Part shown: positions 17,299-27,425 of the stretch, piece after piece
Position numbering within the stretch: position 1 is the stretch's first letter
Layout of the letters: each line of letters starts with the position of its first letter
Assembly (NCBI GenBank): GCA_001970955.1
Contig: MPUH01000701.1
Location: forward strand, 1-39,519
DNA length: 39,519 nucleotides
Direction of reading: 5' to 3'
DNA from: Stentor coeruleus
Taxonomy: Eukaryota; Ciliophora; Heterotrichea; Heterotrichida; Stentoridae
The notes under the pieces: model-generated
Databases searched by the model: none
What the model was told of the DNA's origin: nothing
The model's input: the letters and a program-made list of their open reading frames with translations, nothing else
Made by a program: the position numbers and the translations under genes

Positions 17299-19602
17299 AT
17301 GCTGGAACCTAATCATAATCCCTCCTACAATAAATCAAATCTTCAAACAGCATATGGAATCTATATCGAAGGGCATACATCATCCATAAACACCATAGCA
17401 ATATCATTAGATAATCAGTACATAATAACTGGATCAGATGATAATACTATAAGAATATGGAATCTTTCATCCTATATGCAAGAATCAATATTAACAGGGC
17501 ATTTAGGATCAATACGAACTATCTGTATTAATTCTAATACTGAATATATTATATCTGGATCATCTGATAAAACTATAAGATTATGGAATTTTACCACAAG
17601 AGCTTATGAAGGAATATTAGAAGGTCATAATTCTGAAGTAACCTGTATAATTTCAATATATAATACAGACTTAATTGTATCAGGTTCTGAAGATTGTGCT
17701 ATAAAAATATGGGATTTAAAAACAAGAAAAGAAATATTTACTTTAATAGGACATGAAAAAGGTGTTAATTGTATTTCCATAACTAAAAATTGTCTAAATT
17801 TATTGTCAGGATCAGAAGATAATACAATAAAACTATGGAATTTAGTTAATAAAACTCAAGAATATAGTTTTAGTTTTCATACTAATGGAATATGTTGCCT
17901 TTGTATATCAAATAATCAACAATTTTTTGTTTCTGGCTCTAAAGATAAAACTCTGAAAATTTTTAGTTTTCAAGATAAGACTGAGAATTTTACTTTTAAA
18001 GGACATATGCAACAAATAACAGGAGTAATTATAACTAATGATGATAAGACTATTATATCATCATCAAAAGATAGGTCAATAAGACTTTGGAGTGTTCAAG
18101 ATAAAAAACAAATTGGCGTCCTTATGGGTCATACTAATTGGGTTAATACAATATGTTTATTAAGAGATTCTCAATATTTAGTATCAGGTTCTGAAGATAA
18201 TACAATAAGATATTGGAATTTAGAATCTAGAAAGCAAGAATTTTTATTTTCTGGACATACTTCATATGTAAATTGTGTTGTCTTAACTAATGATAAGAAT
18301 TATGCAATTTCAGGATCAGATGATAAAACTATTAGGGTTTGGAATCTTAATTGTAAAACTCAGGTTTATGTTTTGAAAGGACATGAAGAGACTGTTTTTT
18401 GTGTAGCAGTGACTAGTGATAATAAATATATTGTATCAGGGTCTTTAGATTGTAGTATAAGGATTTGGGATTTTGAAACTTATGAAGAATTTGGAGTTCT
18501 TAATGGGCATGAATCTTGTGTGAATATTGTAATGATTACTAATGATAATAAATATATAAGTTCACAATCAGATTCAGAAATCATAATATGGGACTTAGAT
18601 AACAAATCACAAGTTTCGTTTTTCAATAGAACTTTCATCTTTTGCCTAGCTTTAAGTACTGATAATAATTACTTAGCTGCAGGTCTTTCTGATAGTAGTA
18701 TTTATGTTTGGGATCTAAATAAGAAATCCTTACTTTCAAAGCTTCAAGGCCATGAAAAGGCAGTAAATGCAATAGTAATAACTGATGACAATACTTTTCT
18801 TGCTTCAGGATCTACAGATTTCACAATAAGAATCTGGTCCCTAAGCGAAAATACTCTAAAATCCATCCTCACTGGTCATGAATCTGCAGTGACATCCCTT
18901 TTGCTATCAAAAAACAATAAAAATCTTATCTCTAGTTCCTATGATGAAACAATACGAATATGGAATTTTCTCGACAACTCTCTTATCTCAATTCTCAAAG
19001 GACATAAAGATTCAATTAAATGTCTTACCCTAATTGAAAATGATTCATATTTAATATCAGGATCTTCAGATAAAACTATAAAAATTTGGAACCTTCAATC
19101 AAACCAAGAAAAATGCACTTTATTAGGCCATAAATCTGAAGTTATTTCTTTAGCTGTTTGGAATACTAAAAACTTAGCTTTATCAGGATCTTGTGATAAT
19201 ACTATAATAGTATGGGATTTAAATAATTATATATTGAAATATATTGTTGATATTGGGGATTGTATGGCTAATTGTCTTGAAGTATTTTATGATGGAGAAA
19301 CTGTTGTTATTGGGTCTTATGATAAGAGTATTAGGATATTAAAAGGAGAAGAATTAAATAATGAGGTTTGTAGGTTTAAAGGAGAGGAATTTTCGGTTTT
19401 AAGTTTGAAAACAGCGAATGATAGGGAATGTTTGTATACAGGATCTGCTGGTGGAGTTGTAAAGATTTGGAATGTTTTTGATGAGACAGTTGAATTGAGG
19501 TTTATGTGTTTTAGATATGATGAGGTTCAAGAATGGATAAGAAAATATTTTGAGTTGGCAGAGTTCTTTGGAAAATCGTATGATTTAGAAGTAAATAGAT
19601 AA
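17299..19602 (+). CDS. WD40-repeat protein with about 17 repeats
   Basis: A 767-residue protein built almost entirely of WD40 repeats of about 42 residues, from residue 22 to about 725. I count 17 units by their GH...V/I-x-C/T-I start and SGS-x-D-x-T-I-R-I-W end. Most are nearly canonical; units 5, 10, 11, 16 and 17 are degenerate, lacking GH or WD. This predicts two or more stacked beta-propellers acting as a protein-interaction scaffold. No N-terminal effector domain is present (only about 20 residues precede the repeats) and the C-terminal 40 residues are acidic and helical. The high internal similarity resembles the fast-evolving HET-E/vegetative-incompatibility type WD proteins. Partner unknown. 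Confidence 0.93.
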   Translation: MLEPNHNPSYNKSNLQTAYGIYIEGHTSSINTIAISLDNQYIITGSDDNTIRIWNLSSYMQESILTGHLGSIRTICINSNTEYIISGSSDKTIRLWNFTTRAYEGILEGHNSEVTCIISIYNTDLIVSGSEDCAIKIWDLKTRKEIFTLIGHEKGVNCISITKNCLNLLSGSEDNTIKLWNLVNKTQEYSFSFHTNGICCLCISNNQQFFVSGSKDKTLKIFSFQDKTENFTFKGHMQQITGVIITNDDKTIISSSKDRSIRLWSVQDKKQIGVLMGHTNWVNTICLLRDSQYLVSGSEDNTIRYWNLESRKQEFLFSGHTSYVNCVVLTNDKNYAISGSDDKTIRVWNLNCKTQVYVLKGHEETVFCVAVTSDNKYIVSGSLDCSIRIWDFETYEEFGVLNGHESCVNIVMITNDNKYISSQSDSEIIIWDLDNKSQVSFFNRTFIFCLALSTDNNYLAAGLSDSSIYVWDLNKKSLLSKLQGHEKAVNAIVITDDNTFLASGSTDFTIRIWSLSENTLKSILTGHESAVTSLLLSKNNKNLISSSYDETIRIWNFLDNSLISILKGHKDSIKCLTLIENDSYLISGSSDKTIKIWNLQSNQEKCTLLGHKSEVISLAVWNTKNLALSGSCDNTIIVWDLNNYILKYIVDIGDCMANCLEVFYDGETVVIGSYDKSIRILKGEELNNEVCRFKGEEFSVLSLKTANDRECLYTGSAGGVVKIWNVFDETVELRFMCFRYDEVQEWIRKYFELAEFFGKSYDLEVNR

Positions 19603-19691
19603 TATTAGCATCAACATCATAAAAAAATCTAAATATAAAATACCCTAACCTATATACATTATTTATTACATAAAATCATAATAAATATAAA

Positions 19692-19709
19692 AAGCCCCCT
19701 TGGGGGCTT
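19692..19709. promoter_or_regulatory. GC-rich 8-bp-stem palindrome just upstream of the transposase ATG
   Basis: AAGCCCCC-TT-GGGGGCTT is a perfect 8-bp inverted repeat with a 2-nt centre, ending 7 bp before the ATG at 19717. Ten consecutive G/C-dominated bases are exceptional in this AT-rich DNA. No matching copy was found at the 3' side of the gene, so it is not shown to be a terminal inverted repeat. It may be a 5'-UTR hairpin, a protein-binding palindrome or a transposon remnant. Confidence 0.6.
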
Positions 19710-19716
19710 ATAATTT

Positions 19717-20871
19717 ATGTTAACAAATACTAACCAAAGCAAAACTAAATGTGTTCACTGCTTCGCTAGTATCTATGTCAAAAACGAACTATTAACAGAA
19801 GCTAAAACAAATATTAGTCAAATTGAGATTTTAAATAAACAAGAACATAAGCTCAAGAAAAAATATAACACAATACTTAAAAGATGTGCATTTGCTGATG
19901 ATTTCACAATCCCAGCTTCAATAGCTGAAAGTGAAATCCAAGACCAAATGATGATATATGCTTTAAAGCAACGAATTCCATCTTCAGTTTTTAAAGTTAT
20001 AACAAATAATTATTATTCATCTTGTTTTATGATCCAAACAGGCCTTGTACAATTAAAAACTGAATGTCCTAAATGTACTAATAAAGTCAGATTATGCTTA
20101 AACCCAGTCTTAGGGGATTTTGATTATATTTGTAAATGTGGAGAAAATTGGAACTTTTTAGACAAGACACTTTGGAAAGAGTCAGGTTTTAATTCTCAGA
20201 GAATTTTGACTATAATTATAATGTTTTTGATTGGATGCAGGGATGTAGAAATGAAAAAAATCCTAAACATTTATCATAAACAACTAAGTTATGTTACTGG
20301 CTTAGTCAAAACTGCGATATCAGAACATTATATAAAAAGTTTACCTAAATTCCGTGGGGTTGTAGAGATTGATGAGTCTGCTTTTAAGCTTAAAAAAATG
20401 CCAGGGACTACACGGGCAACAGAAAAATGGGTATTTGGACTTTATGAACGAGAAAGAAAACTTGTGTATATGGAAATAGTAAAAAATAGACTTGCTACAA
20501 CTTTAGTGCCGATTATTCAGAAAATATGTGAGCCCGGAACGACGATTATATCGGATCAATGGGCTAGTTATAATAAACTTCCTGATTATGGTTTTCCACA
20601 TTATACTGTTGATCATTCTAGATTTTTCGTTAACCCGCATAGTAGAGAAATCCACACTCAGGATATAGAAATCTCATGGGGATGGGCTAAGTATGAAATA
20701 AGAAGACAGAATAGATGTTTGTTTGATTTACAGAAATATTTACATTTATACTGTTGGAAAAGACAGTTTAAAGAATATCAGGATAAGGTCACTGAGGTTG
20801 CTATGCTGTTGAAAACTTTTTGTGAGATATTTAAAGAGTATCAATTGGGAGAAAAAAAAGTAGAAGTCTAA
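19717..20871 (+). CDS. ISXO2/Merlin-type DDE transposase gene, possibly domesticated
   Basis: An intact 384-residue protein. Residues 117-142 form a zinc ribbon (CPKC...CKCG), as in IS1595/ISXO2 transposases; another Cys pair (C12, C15) is near the start and a coiled segment lies at 25-55. The catalytic domain has Asp219 in VEIDES, Asp280 in IISDQWASY, then VDHSRFFV (His300) and HTQDIEISW (313-321). In ISXO2 proteins this last block is HTNxIExxW; here the Asn is Gln315 but Glu318 is kept, so a DDE triad of the Merlin kind is possible. No terminal inverted repeats or target-site duplication were recognised, and codon use matches neighbours, which suggests a domesticated host gene. Single copy in this window, between the WD40 and kinesin genes. 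Confidence 0.88.
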   Translation: MLTNTNQSKTKCVHCFASIYVKNELLTEAKTNISQIEILNKQEHKLKKKYNTILKRCAFADDFTIPASIAESEIQDQMMIYALKQRIPSSVFKVITNNYYSSCFMIQTGLVQLKTECPKCTNKVRLCLNPVLGDFDYICKCGENWNFLDKTLWKESGFNSQRILTIIIMFLIGCRDVEMKKILNIYHKQLSYVTGLVKTAISEHYIKSLPKFRGVVEIDESAFKLKKMPGTTRATEKWVFGLYERERKLVYMEIVKNRLATTLVPIIQKICEPGTTIISDQWASYNKLPDYGFPHYTVDHSRFFVNPHSREIHTQDIEISWGWAKYEIRRQNRCLFDLQKYLHLYCWKRQFKEYQDKVTEVAMLLKTFCEIFKEYQLGEKKVEV

Positions 20872-20986
20872 TTTGTAGCTAAGTTTATAAAAATTTTATG
20901 AGTTTTGTTTAAAATGTATCTTAATGATATAAGTTTTCATTATAGCATAAGTATTTGTAATGAAAATGATTATTTTTGTAAAATAT

Positions 20987-23074
20987 TTAGTTAGAAATTT
21001 GGAGAATTGATCCTCTTAATATGCTAGGCTGATCTTTTTCACTTGTTTTCGAAGGATTTTCTTGGTTTTTGGAACTTTTGTCGATTATTGATTTCAAGCT
21101 TTCGATTTCTTTAACATACTTTTTCTGGAAGCGAACGTTTTTAACCATATCCAGCCCTTGGTAATAAAGCCGTTCCATGAACTCAAGGTCAGTATCTGAA
21201 AGTTTTTCAAGTCCAACAAAGTTTTCTACAAGGCTAAGCCGATCTTGTAAAAGCTTAATCTCTTTATCTTTACTCTCTAAAGTTTGTTGAAGTATTTTTT
21301 GTTTTTCCGCTAACTGGTCTTGGGCTTTATACAATTGTTGTTTATAAGACAATTTCTTCCCTGTCTCAGTCTGGGAGATCTGCAAAGACTTTTTCAAATC
21401 ATTTGTGAGCTAAATATCCCTTACATTATGTTTTGAATCAGTCAAATACTGTAATTTCTGTTCTAATTCCTCAATATAATGTTGTTGTTTATCTTTTTCC
21501 TTATGCATTTCTTTCATCCTTATCAACGCGAAATCAGCTGAAGTATTCAAACTATCATTAAGTTTCTTAGAACCAACAAGTTTTGTATCAACAATTAAAT
21601 CTCCTGCACCTTCACTCCATAACTCTTTAGCCTGAGGTTCATCATCAATTTTCCTTTTATTAAAAAGCACTCCAGTTAACATTTTAATCCTTTCTTCAAG
21701 TATTTTCCTAATATCACATTCATCAGTACCAATCGTCGCATCAACTCCTTCATTTTCTACAACAACAACTCTTGGCTCATTTTCATAAGCACTAAGTTTT
21801 AATCTTAATTCCTCAATATCTTTTTGATAACTAAGTAAAAGTTCATTAGTTTTATCAGAATGAACATTTGCTTTTACAACATTTTGAATACTCCCAGCAA
21901 TCCCCCCAAATCTTAAAGTACTTAAAGTAAGTTCAAATTGTGAAAGTGTTGAAGTAGCTGTGCATATAATACAAGTTAAAGCATTACCTCCTAATGATGT
22001 ACTAAGAAGTTTAGTTAACCCAGAGTTTCTATATGGTATATGAGCATCTGGTATTATATGTTTTTGTGATAATTTCGATATGACTTGACATAAATAAAAT
22101 AAAGACACATTAATATGTTTACCTTCATTAACAAAAGTGTCTATACTTCTTCTAGTTGATGATGATCTTATTTTAGATGTTTCTCTAGGACTTCTTGATA
22201 CTCTAAACCTAACAGCTGTTTCTAAAGGATTTATAGCTTCTTGTAAACTACTAACTCTTTCTGATCCTGCCAAGTCAACAAAATTAAGTAAACTTTCAGT
22301 TGTGATATTTTCACCAATATCATAAGCTATGGTATTTATAGATACACTTGTTACATATACTCTAAAAATTGTATGGGATCGAGAACTGTGATGATTCATA
22401 GCTGTTGCTGCATAATGACGATTAGACTCACCTTTTTTTATAAGTTTTTCAACATCAGATATTGAGTTTATAACATGCTCAGTAAGCCCACGGACATAAA
22501 ACCCGATACCTTTTTCTTCTTGCATAATTAATGTATCAGTGATTTTATCTTTTTCTCCTAATAAATCATAGATTTGTTCATTATATATTTCTAGATATGA
22601 ACAACTTAAGTAACAAGATTTTGATTTGTTTGAATCAACAAGTTTAAGTAAATCTTCTAAAGCTAGGATTATAATTCCTTTAGCTTTTACTGATTCTGAA
22701 TTATCAAATGATTTGTCATAAAACTTATCTAGTTCCGCACCATCTGAACCCATCATTGTATAAGTTTTCCCACTACCGGTTTGACCATATGCGATAATTG
22801 TCCCGTTATACCCTTGTAGACTAGCTTCAACAACTTTACGTGAAGTTTGTTGATATACTTGTTCATTAGAGACTTGTGAGCTAAAACAATGATTATATGT
22901 GTAAGCTTTAGATATACTGATTTTTCTGGAATCCATTAGTCTTTCTGACCATGATGGTTTTAAGTATGTTGTATCACCACTGATTTCCCAGACCTCTGGA
23001 TCCTTTTTCGTTGATTCCCTAACGTTTAAAGGCCTAAATCGTAGCGCCACTTGGATGTTTTCTGATCTTTGCAT
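20987..23074 (-). CDS. kinesin motor protein, N-terminal motor, two exons
   Basis: Two ORFs are joined by a 15-nt intron (21410-21424) into a 690-residue protein starting MQRSENIQVALRFRPLN. The motor domain (5-405) has the P-loop GQTGSGKTYTM (97-107), switch I NHHSSRSH (about 225-232), switch II VDLAGSER (about 267-274) and the IPYRNSGLTKLL block. Odd points: about 40 extra, Arg/Ser-rich residues sit between DLAGSER and EGKHINVSL (the loop-12 region that contacts microtubules), and the canonical INKSL reads INVSL. The C-terminal part is coiled coil with an Ala/Gln/Lys-rich segment encoded partly by exon 2. N-terminal motor implies plus-end movement. The subfamily is unclear, perhaps kinesin-7-like. 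Confidence 0.93.
21410..21424 (-). other. 15-nt intron of kinesin gene
   Basis: Sense sequence gtaagggatatttag, containing an in-frame TAG. Removal joins DSKHN to LTNDLKKSLQIS in the same frame and continues the coiled coil. Confidence 0.93.
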
Positions 23075-23943
23075 TAACGACTTTTTTAAATTATGGCATT
23101 CAGGTATAAGGGTTTATAACTATTAAGTTTATTGGAAGAATTTGAATTTTTAAGATAAAGGAAAGGTTAGGGAAATGAGAAGACTAATAAATAAACCTGA
23201 TGGGATATGCGGTTATATGTATTTGGTTAAAGTAAAGATTTATAGAATTGTGGGGATAAGGATGAAAGTGTAAGAGTTTTTGGAGTTTGAGTCAAGGTTT
23301 TAAGAGAAATTATATTTAGATTAAGGGTTTTAGATTAGGAGTGTATTATAAGAGATGGAAAATATATAAAAATGTTGAGTTGTGTTTAAGAAATATTGAG
23401 AACTTTGATTATTTTTTTAGATGTTTCATGAAGAAGCAAATGCTAATAAATTAATTAAAGAGATGATTGGAAAGGTTGTGTTATTTTATTTTTTTGGTTG
23501 TAATTGAGGGTTGATAAGATTTAAAGAGAAGTGCTTGGATTATAGTTCTCCGGATGCTATTGAGGACGTGTAAGAAATAGAATATACTATTAAAGGGTAC
23601 GTAGAGTAAGTTTAAGTATTTTTTTTTTTGATATTTTTCAATAATTTGATGCCGTACCTGTCAGAATAATTTGAAGAATAAGAATATGCTATAATAATTT
23701 TTTTTTTCTGGGCATTGAAAATATTTGATGATATTAGGTTGTGATTTTCACCTAGATTATATAAATAATCTTATGATTTTTCGATATTAGCGTATTTACA
23801 ATCATCGAAGTGATATTTGGGATTTTTTATATCTTGGAATTTTACCAAACTTTTAATCAAAAATCTGTTATAAACTCAAACATTAGTATTAAAAATTTAT
23901 AAAATTATTATCTAACACGCAAAAATAATCTACGATAATAATA
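23075..23943. promoter_or_regulatory. divergent intergenic region, 870 bp
   Basis: Between the kinesin (minus) and MORN (plus) genes. The + strand is G-rich and C-poor to about 23600 and becomes G-poor from about 23840. No ORF or RNA gene recognised. Confidence 0.45.
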
Positions 23944-25290
23944 ATGGAAAAAGTAGATATATCAGGATACTATATCGGAGATATGATAGAGAATTACCCT
24001 CATGGACATGGTAAAAAAATATACATAAATGAAGATATTTATGAAGGAAACTGGGCATATGGTAGAAAACATGGAATAGGGACATATAAATCTAAAGGAA
24101 AAAATTTCACTATACTATTCAAAAAAGGTATTCCTAAAACCCTTCTTGACAGCACAAATATATTTAACTCTCAATCTAATGAGATAGAATTACTAATTCC
24201 TTTCACTTACAAGCAAGTAGGAGATTATTTTATAGAAGAATATAAACATGATAATAATTTCAAGGACTGTGTTTATTATATGTATTATTCAGCTCATTTT
24301 AAACGCCTGGCATTTAAAGGTATGATTTTTACTAAGCAATTAGGAGAAATCAAATCAATAGGAGAAAATTATCTTTCTTTAACAGCGGAAATAAAATCAT
24401 TAACAGGTTCTCATGGGTTTATAGAATGTAATAAAAAAGATATTACTTATATTGGATATGTTCATGATAGAATTCCAAATGGTAAGGGAAAATTGTTTTA
24501 TCAAGGCCTTAAGGCTTCTACAAATTTCATTTCTGGTAAGATAAATGGCAGATGCGCTGTTGAGTTTAATAATATGCGTCTTGTGTACATTTTTGATAAA
24601 GGCTTAGATTCTAAAAAAATTGTTTTTTTAAAGAATGATTACTATATAAATCTTTTTGTGGATTTAGAGATAGATAAACTGACTTCTGATGAAGAATTCG
24701 AATGTGATTATATTGACAAAATTAAAAAACCAACGCTTTACATACTTAAAGCTTTAAAATACATTGAAAAAAAAATTTTTACGTTGGGATTAGTTTTTAA
24801 CATAATTTATCCAATTATTGAGAGTCAGTCAAATAAGAAAATTTTTAATTCCAATCCTTTGAAAAAATTTAAAAACTGGCATGAATACGAGAAACATTCA
24901 TTAGAAAATAAAACACAAATAAAAAAAAACTCAGATAAAAATCTAAATTTTATTGAAGCTGATGAAGTTTGTAGAGGAATTAAAATTTATAATCAAGAAA
25001 AGTATAAAGGTCAATTAAAAAATACCCTAATGCATGGTTGTGGGATGTTTTCATATTTAGGGAAATTGATATATAATGGAGAATATGCTAATGGTTTGAA
25101 AAATGGAATTGGATGTTTTGTTTATAATAATACCTGTAGGTATAAAGGACATTGGAAGAATGATAAAAAGCATGGTTTTGGATATTTGTTTATGGGGAAT
25201 TTAGTTATTTATGGAAAGTGGGAAAATGATCAATTTATCGAACAAAAGTCTATTACTGTTAGCTATCGAAATTTAGATAAAATAGTTTAA
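23944..25290 (+). CDS. MORN-repeat protein
   Basis: A 448-residue protein starting MEKVDISGYYIGDM. MORN repeats are found at both ends: Y-x-G-x-x-x-N-x-x-x-G-H-G at residues 9-50 (YPHGHGKKIYINEDIYEGNWAYGRKHGIGTY, given as landmark pieces NEDIYEGNW and GRKHGIGTY), one near 177-190 (VHDRIPNGKGKLFY), and a C-terminal block (IYNGEYANGLKNGIG, YKGHWKNDKKHGFGYLF) at about 375-425. The middle is divergent and may hide degenerate repeats. MORN proteins bind membranes or act as scaffolds at cortical and ciliary structures. No kinase or other catalytic domain is present. No intron found; ends with TAA. Confidence 0.88.
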   Translation: MEKVDISGYYIGDMIENYPHGHGKKIYINEDIYEGNWAYGRKHGIGTYKSKGKNFTILFKKGIPKTLLDSTNIFNSQSNEIELLIPFTYKQVGDYFIEEYKHDNNFKDCVYYMYYSAHFKRLAFKGMIFTKQLGEIKSIGENYLSLTAEIKSLTGSHGFIECNKKDITYIGYVHDRIPNGKGKLFYQGLKASTNFISGKINGRCAVEFNNMRLVYIFDKGLDSKKIVFLKNDYYINLFVDLEIDKLTSDEEFECDYIDKIKKPTLYILKALKYIEKKIFTLGLVFNIIYPIIESQSNKKIFNSNPLKKFKNWHEYEKHSLENKTQIKKNSDKNLNFIEADEVCRGIKIYNQEKYKGQLKNTLMHGCGMFSYLGKLIYNGEYANGLKNGIGCFVYNNTCRYKGHWKNDKKHGFGYLFMGNLVIYGKWENDQFIEQKSITVSYRNLDKIV

Positions 25291-25696
25291 TTAATTTATG
25301 GACTATAAAATATTAAAATTATATTTGTGTTATTTATAGATTTATTTAAAGGATTGTTTATTAACTAAATTGCAACATTTATAAAGTTGTAATATAAGAT
25401 GATTTTGGAATTTAATATAATTTGATTATAATAGATACTATTTATTATTGCATATTGTATTGTAATTTTCTAAGATTTGACTCTTTATGTTTTTACTTCT
25501 TAAATATATCAAAGCATATAACTTACATCATAATTTTTATTATTAATTAAAATCATAAAAATTATGTTACCCACCTATTCGATTTCACACTCATAATCAA
25601 TTATAAAAACAATATATTTTCACATAAATCCTTAACAAAAAAACTATATCTGTTTTAACTGATTAATTATTTAAACTCTAGTTATACTTTTCCTAG
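25291..25696. other. convergent intergenic region
   Basis: Between convergent MORN and 7-TM genes. Very AT-rich. No gene, repeat or RNA recognised. Confidence 0.5.
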
Positions 25697-26689
25697 TTAC
25701 AAACTCTGTGTAATTTTTTTTGTAATAGGTAAACTCATAGATCTACTATGTTCGAATTCTAAATAATCTAATATATTATTTTCAAATATCCTACCTTTCA
25801 TAAATGTTTTAAATATACCAGATACTCTTGCTAGTGAACTTTTTTCACTTCTAAGCCCACTAGGAATCCAACTACTATTTAAAGAGTTATTTTTAAGTAA
25901 ATTAGGTTTCAGGAAATACAAAACAGAACATAGTGGGAAAATCTCAGTTCCAATAGCATAAATAAGTAAAAAAACGATTTCAATACTGAAATTTTTTGAT
26001 TTCCGGGTAAATTTAGCTGTTATAAACAAACAGCTTTTTGAAAAGTAGATAAAACTGCTAGCTATTATTATAAGTTTCACTCTTTTGCCAACTTTTTCCC
26101 CAATACTTTGAGAATATACGAGGTTTATTTTCTTGACTAAGAGCCAGCCACTAATGATAAGAGCTATTGATACAAAAATAGAGATAAAAGCACTGAAGAA
26201 AATAATCAAGTCAACGGATTCTATTGAGGATATTTGAAAATATGTTAAGTAAATATGAGTTGCATATGTAAAAGCAGATAAGATAGCATAAATACATTTC
26301 AAAATCATACTATAAAATACAGCTTGTTTTTTTGGTATCAAAATATCCATGTCAATATAAATATCTAGCCAAAATAGTATAAAAGTATATCCGAGTAACT
26401 CTAGTGTTGCTGAAGATAAACAATCCAATAAATTATAAGCATTTTCTGAGTATATGCTAAAATAGTTTAAGCACCAAACTATTCTTACTAAATAAATATT
26501 ACAAAAAGCCACACTGTTTATGATAAAGTAAAACCAAAGTATCCTTAAGTTATATTCTGCTTTCATATTCCTAAGGCAGCGAATTGATTTAAAGCATGCA
26601 AATAGCAAAACCAATCCGTAAATTGATAGGAGTGTACTCGTTATTTCTAAATCAAATAACTCTCCAGATTTATACTGAAGTTCTTTCAT
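25697..26689 (-). CDS. seven-TM protein, THH1/TOM1/TOM3-like
   Basis: A 330-residue protein with seven predicted membrane helices between about residues 18 and 265 (first TSTLLSIYGLVLLFACF, last IVFLLIYAIGTEIFPLCSV) and a 65-residue cytosolic, Ser-rich tail. The helix spacing, the early polar C-F-K-S-I-R loop, the FILFWLDIYID stretch in the third helix and the EIFPLCSVLYFL end of helix seven are like THH1/TOM1/TOM3 proteins, a family of 7-TM endomembrane proteins also found in ciliates and Dictyostelium. This is a fold-level similarity; a GPCR of another class is the alternative. Starts MKELQYKSGELFDLE. TAG/TAA-free throughout, no intron found. Confidence 0.65.
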   Translation of the reverse strand: MKELQYKSGELFDLEITSTLLSIYGLVLLFACFKSIRCLRNMKAEYNLRILWFYFIINSVAFCNIYLVRIVWCLNYFSIYSENAYNLLDCLSSATLELLGYTFILFWLDIYIDMDILIPKKQAVFYSMILKCIYAILSAFTYATHIYLTYFQISSIESVDLIIFFSAFISIFVSIALIISGWLLVKKINLVYSQSIGEKVGKRVKLIIIASSFIYFSKSCLFITAKFTRKSKNFSIEIVFLLIYAIGTEIFPLCSVLYFLKPNLLKNNSLNSSWIPSGLRSEKSSLARVSGIFKTFMKGRIFENNILDYLEFEHSRSMSLPITKKITQSL

Positions 26690-27096
26690 TATAATAATAA
26701 ATAATTAAGTGTTTTTTTGCTTTATAAATCACTACTATGAGTATATGCTTAATTTGTCATAGTTGTAAGTTATAAACTAATATTTACCATAAGAAAATTC
26801 CTATGCCAACTTGAAAAATATTAACTTATCACATTTTACTCAAAGCTAAAACTTTATTCTTACTTACATAACGACAATTTTTTATAATCTTTCATAACAT
26901 TATCACCATTTTGTGATCAATAACCTAACAATATTTTCTAAATAAACCTTAAGACAACTAAAAAAAAAATAACTAACTTGCCATATCATAACATAAATCT
27001 TCTAAACCATAATTTCTAAACAAAAACTTCTTTTTATTCAATAACCCAATCCACTTTTTCTCTTAAAGTTTTATAATCCCTATCCTTAATATAATA
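26690..27096. promoter_or_regulatory. divergent intergenic region
   Basis: Separates the 7-TM gene (minus) from the small coiled-coil genes (plus). Most of it (about 26780-27096) is C-rich and strongly G-poor on the + strand, as upstream of other plus genes. Confidence 0.45.
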
Positions 27097-27411
27097 ATGA
27101 ATACAGAAGATGATTTCTATAGCCGACGTTTTGTGAGCAATGGGCAAAGACTGTTACAAAACTTTTATGCTAAAAGGAGTTCACTAAGCCCAATAGATTA
27201 CGAAGATGATCAAGATTTTTTAAGACAAAAACATCAGCAAAAAGCTCTAAAAGTTAAATTGTCTGAGCAATATCTTAAACTGTTAAAGGAAAATGGGTAT
27301 TTAAGAGATTTCATCAAAAAGCATCATGTTAGGTTGAATGGGACAAGTATAGTTTCTGATCTTGACTTTTTGAAAAATAAGAAAACTAAAAACAGAATAT
27401 CAAAATTTTAG
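27097..27411 (+). CDS. small hypothetical protein
   Basis: A 104-residue protein starting MNTEDDFYSRRFVSNGQRLL and ending RISKF, TAG. It is charged and helical, especially in the middle (QKALKVKLSEQYLKLLKENG), with a possible short coiled coil. No family recognised. The next ORF starts only 14 bp after its stop, in another frame, and no 15-nt intron joins them. So either two very tightly packed genes or one gene split by a frame error near 27409. Confidence 0.55.
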   Translation: MNTEDDFYSRRFVSNGQRLLQNFYAKRSSLSPIDYEDDQDFLRQKHQQKALKVKLSEQYLKLLKENGYLRDFIKKHHVRLNGTSIVSDLDFLKNKKTKNRISKF

Positions 27412-27425
27412 ATAATATATTTATC

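Noticed and set aside
19692..19709. Bacterial-type intrinsic terminator
   Set aside because: Hairpin lacks a following T-run on the relevant side and the genome is eukaryotic.
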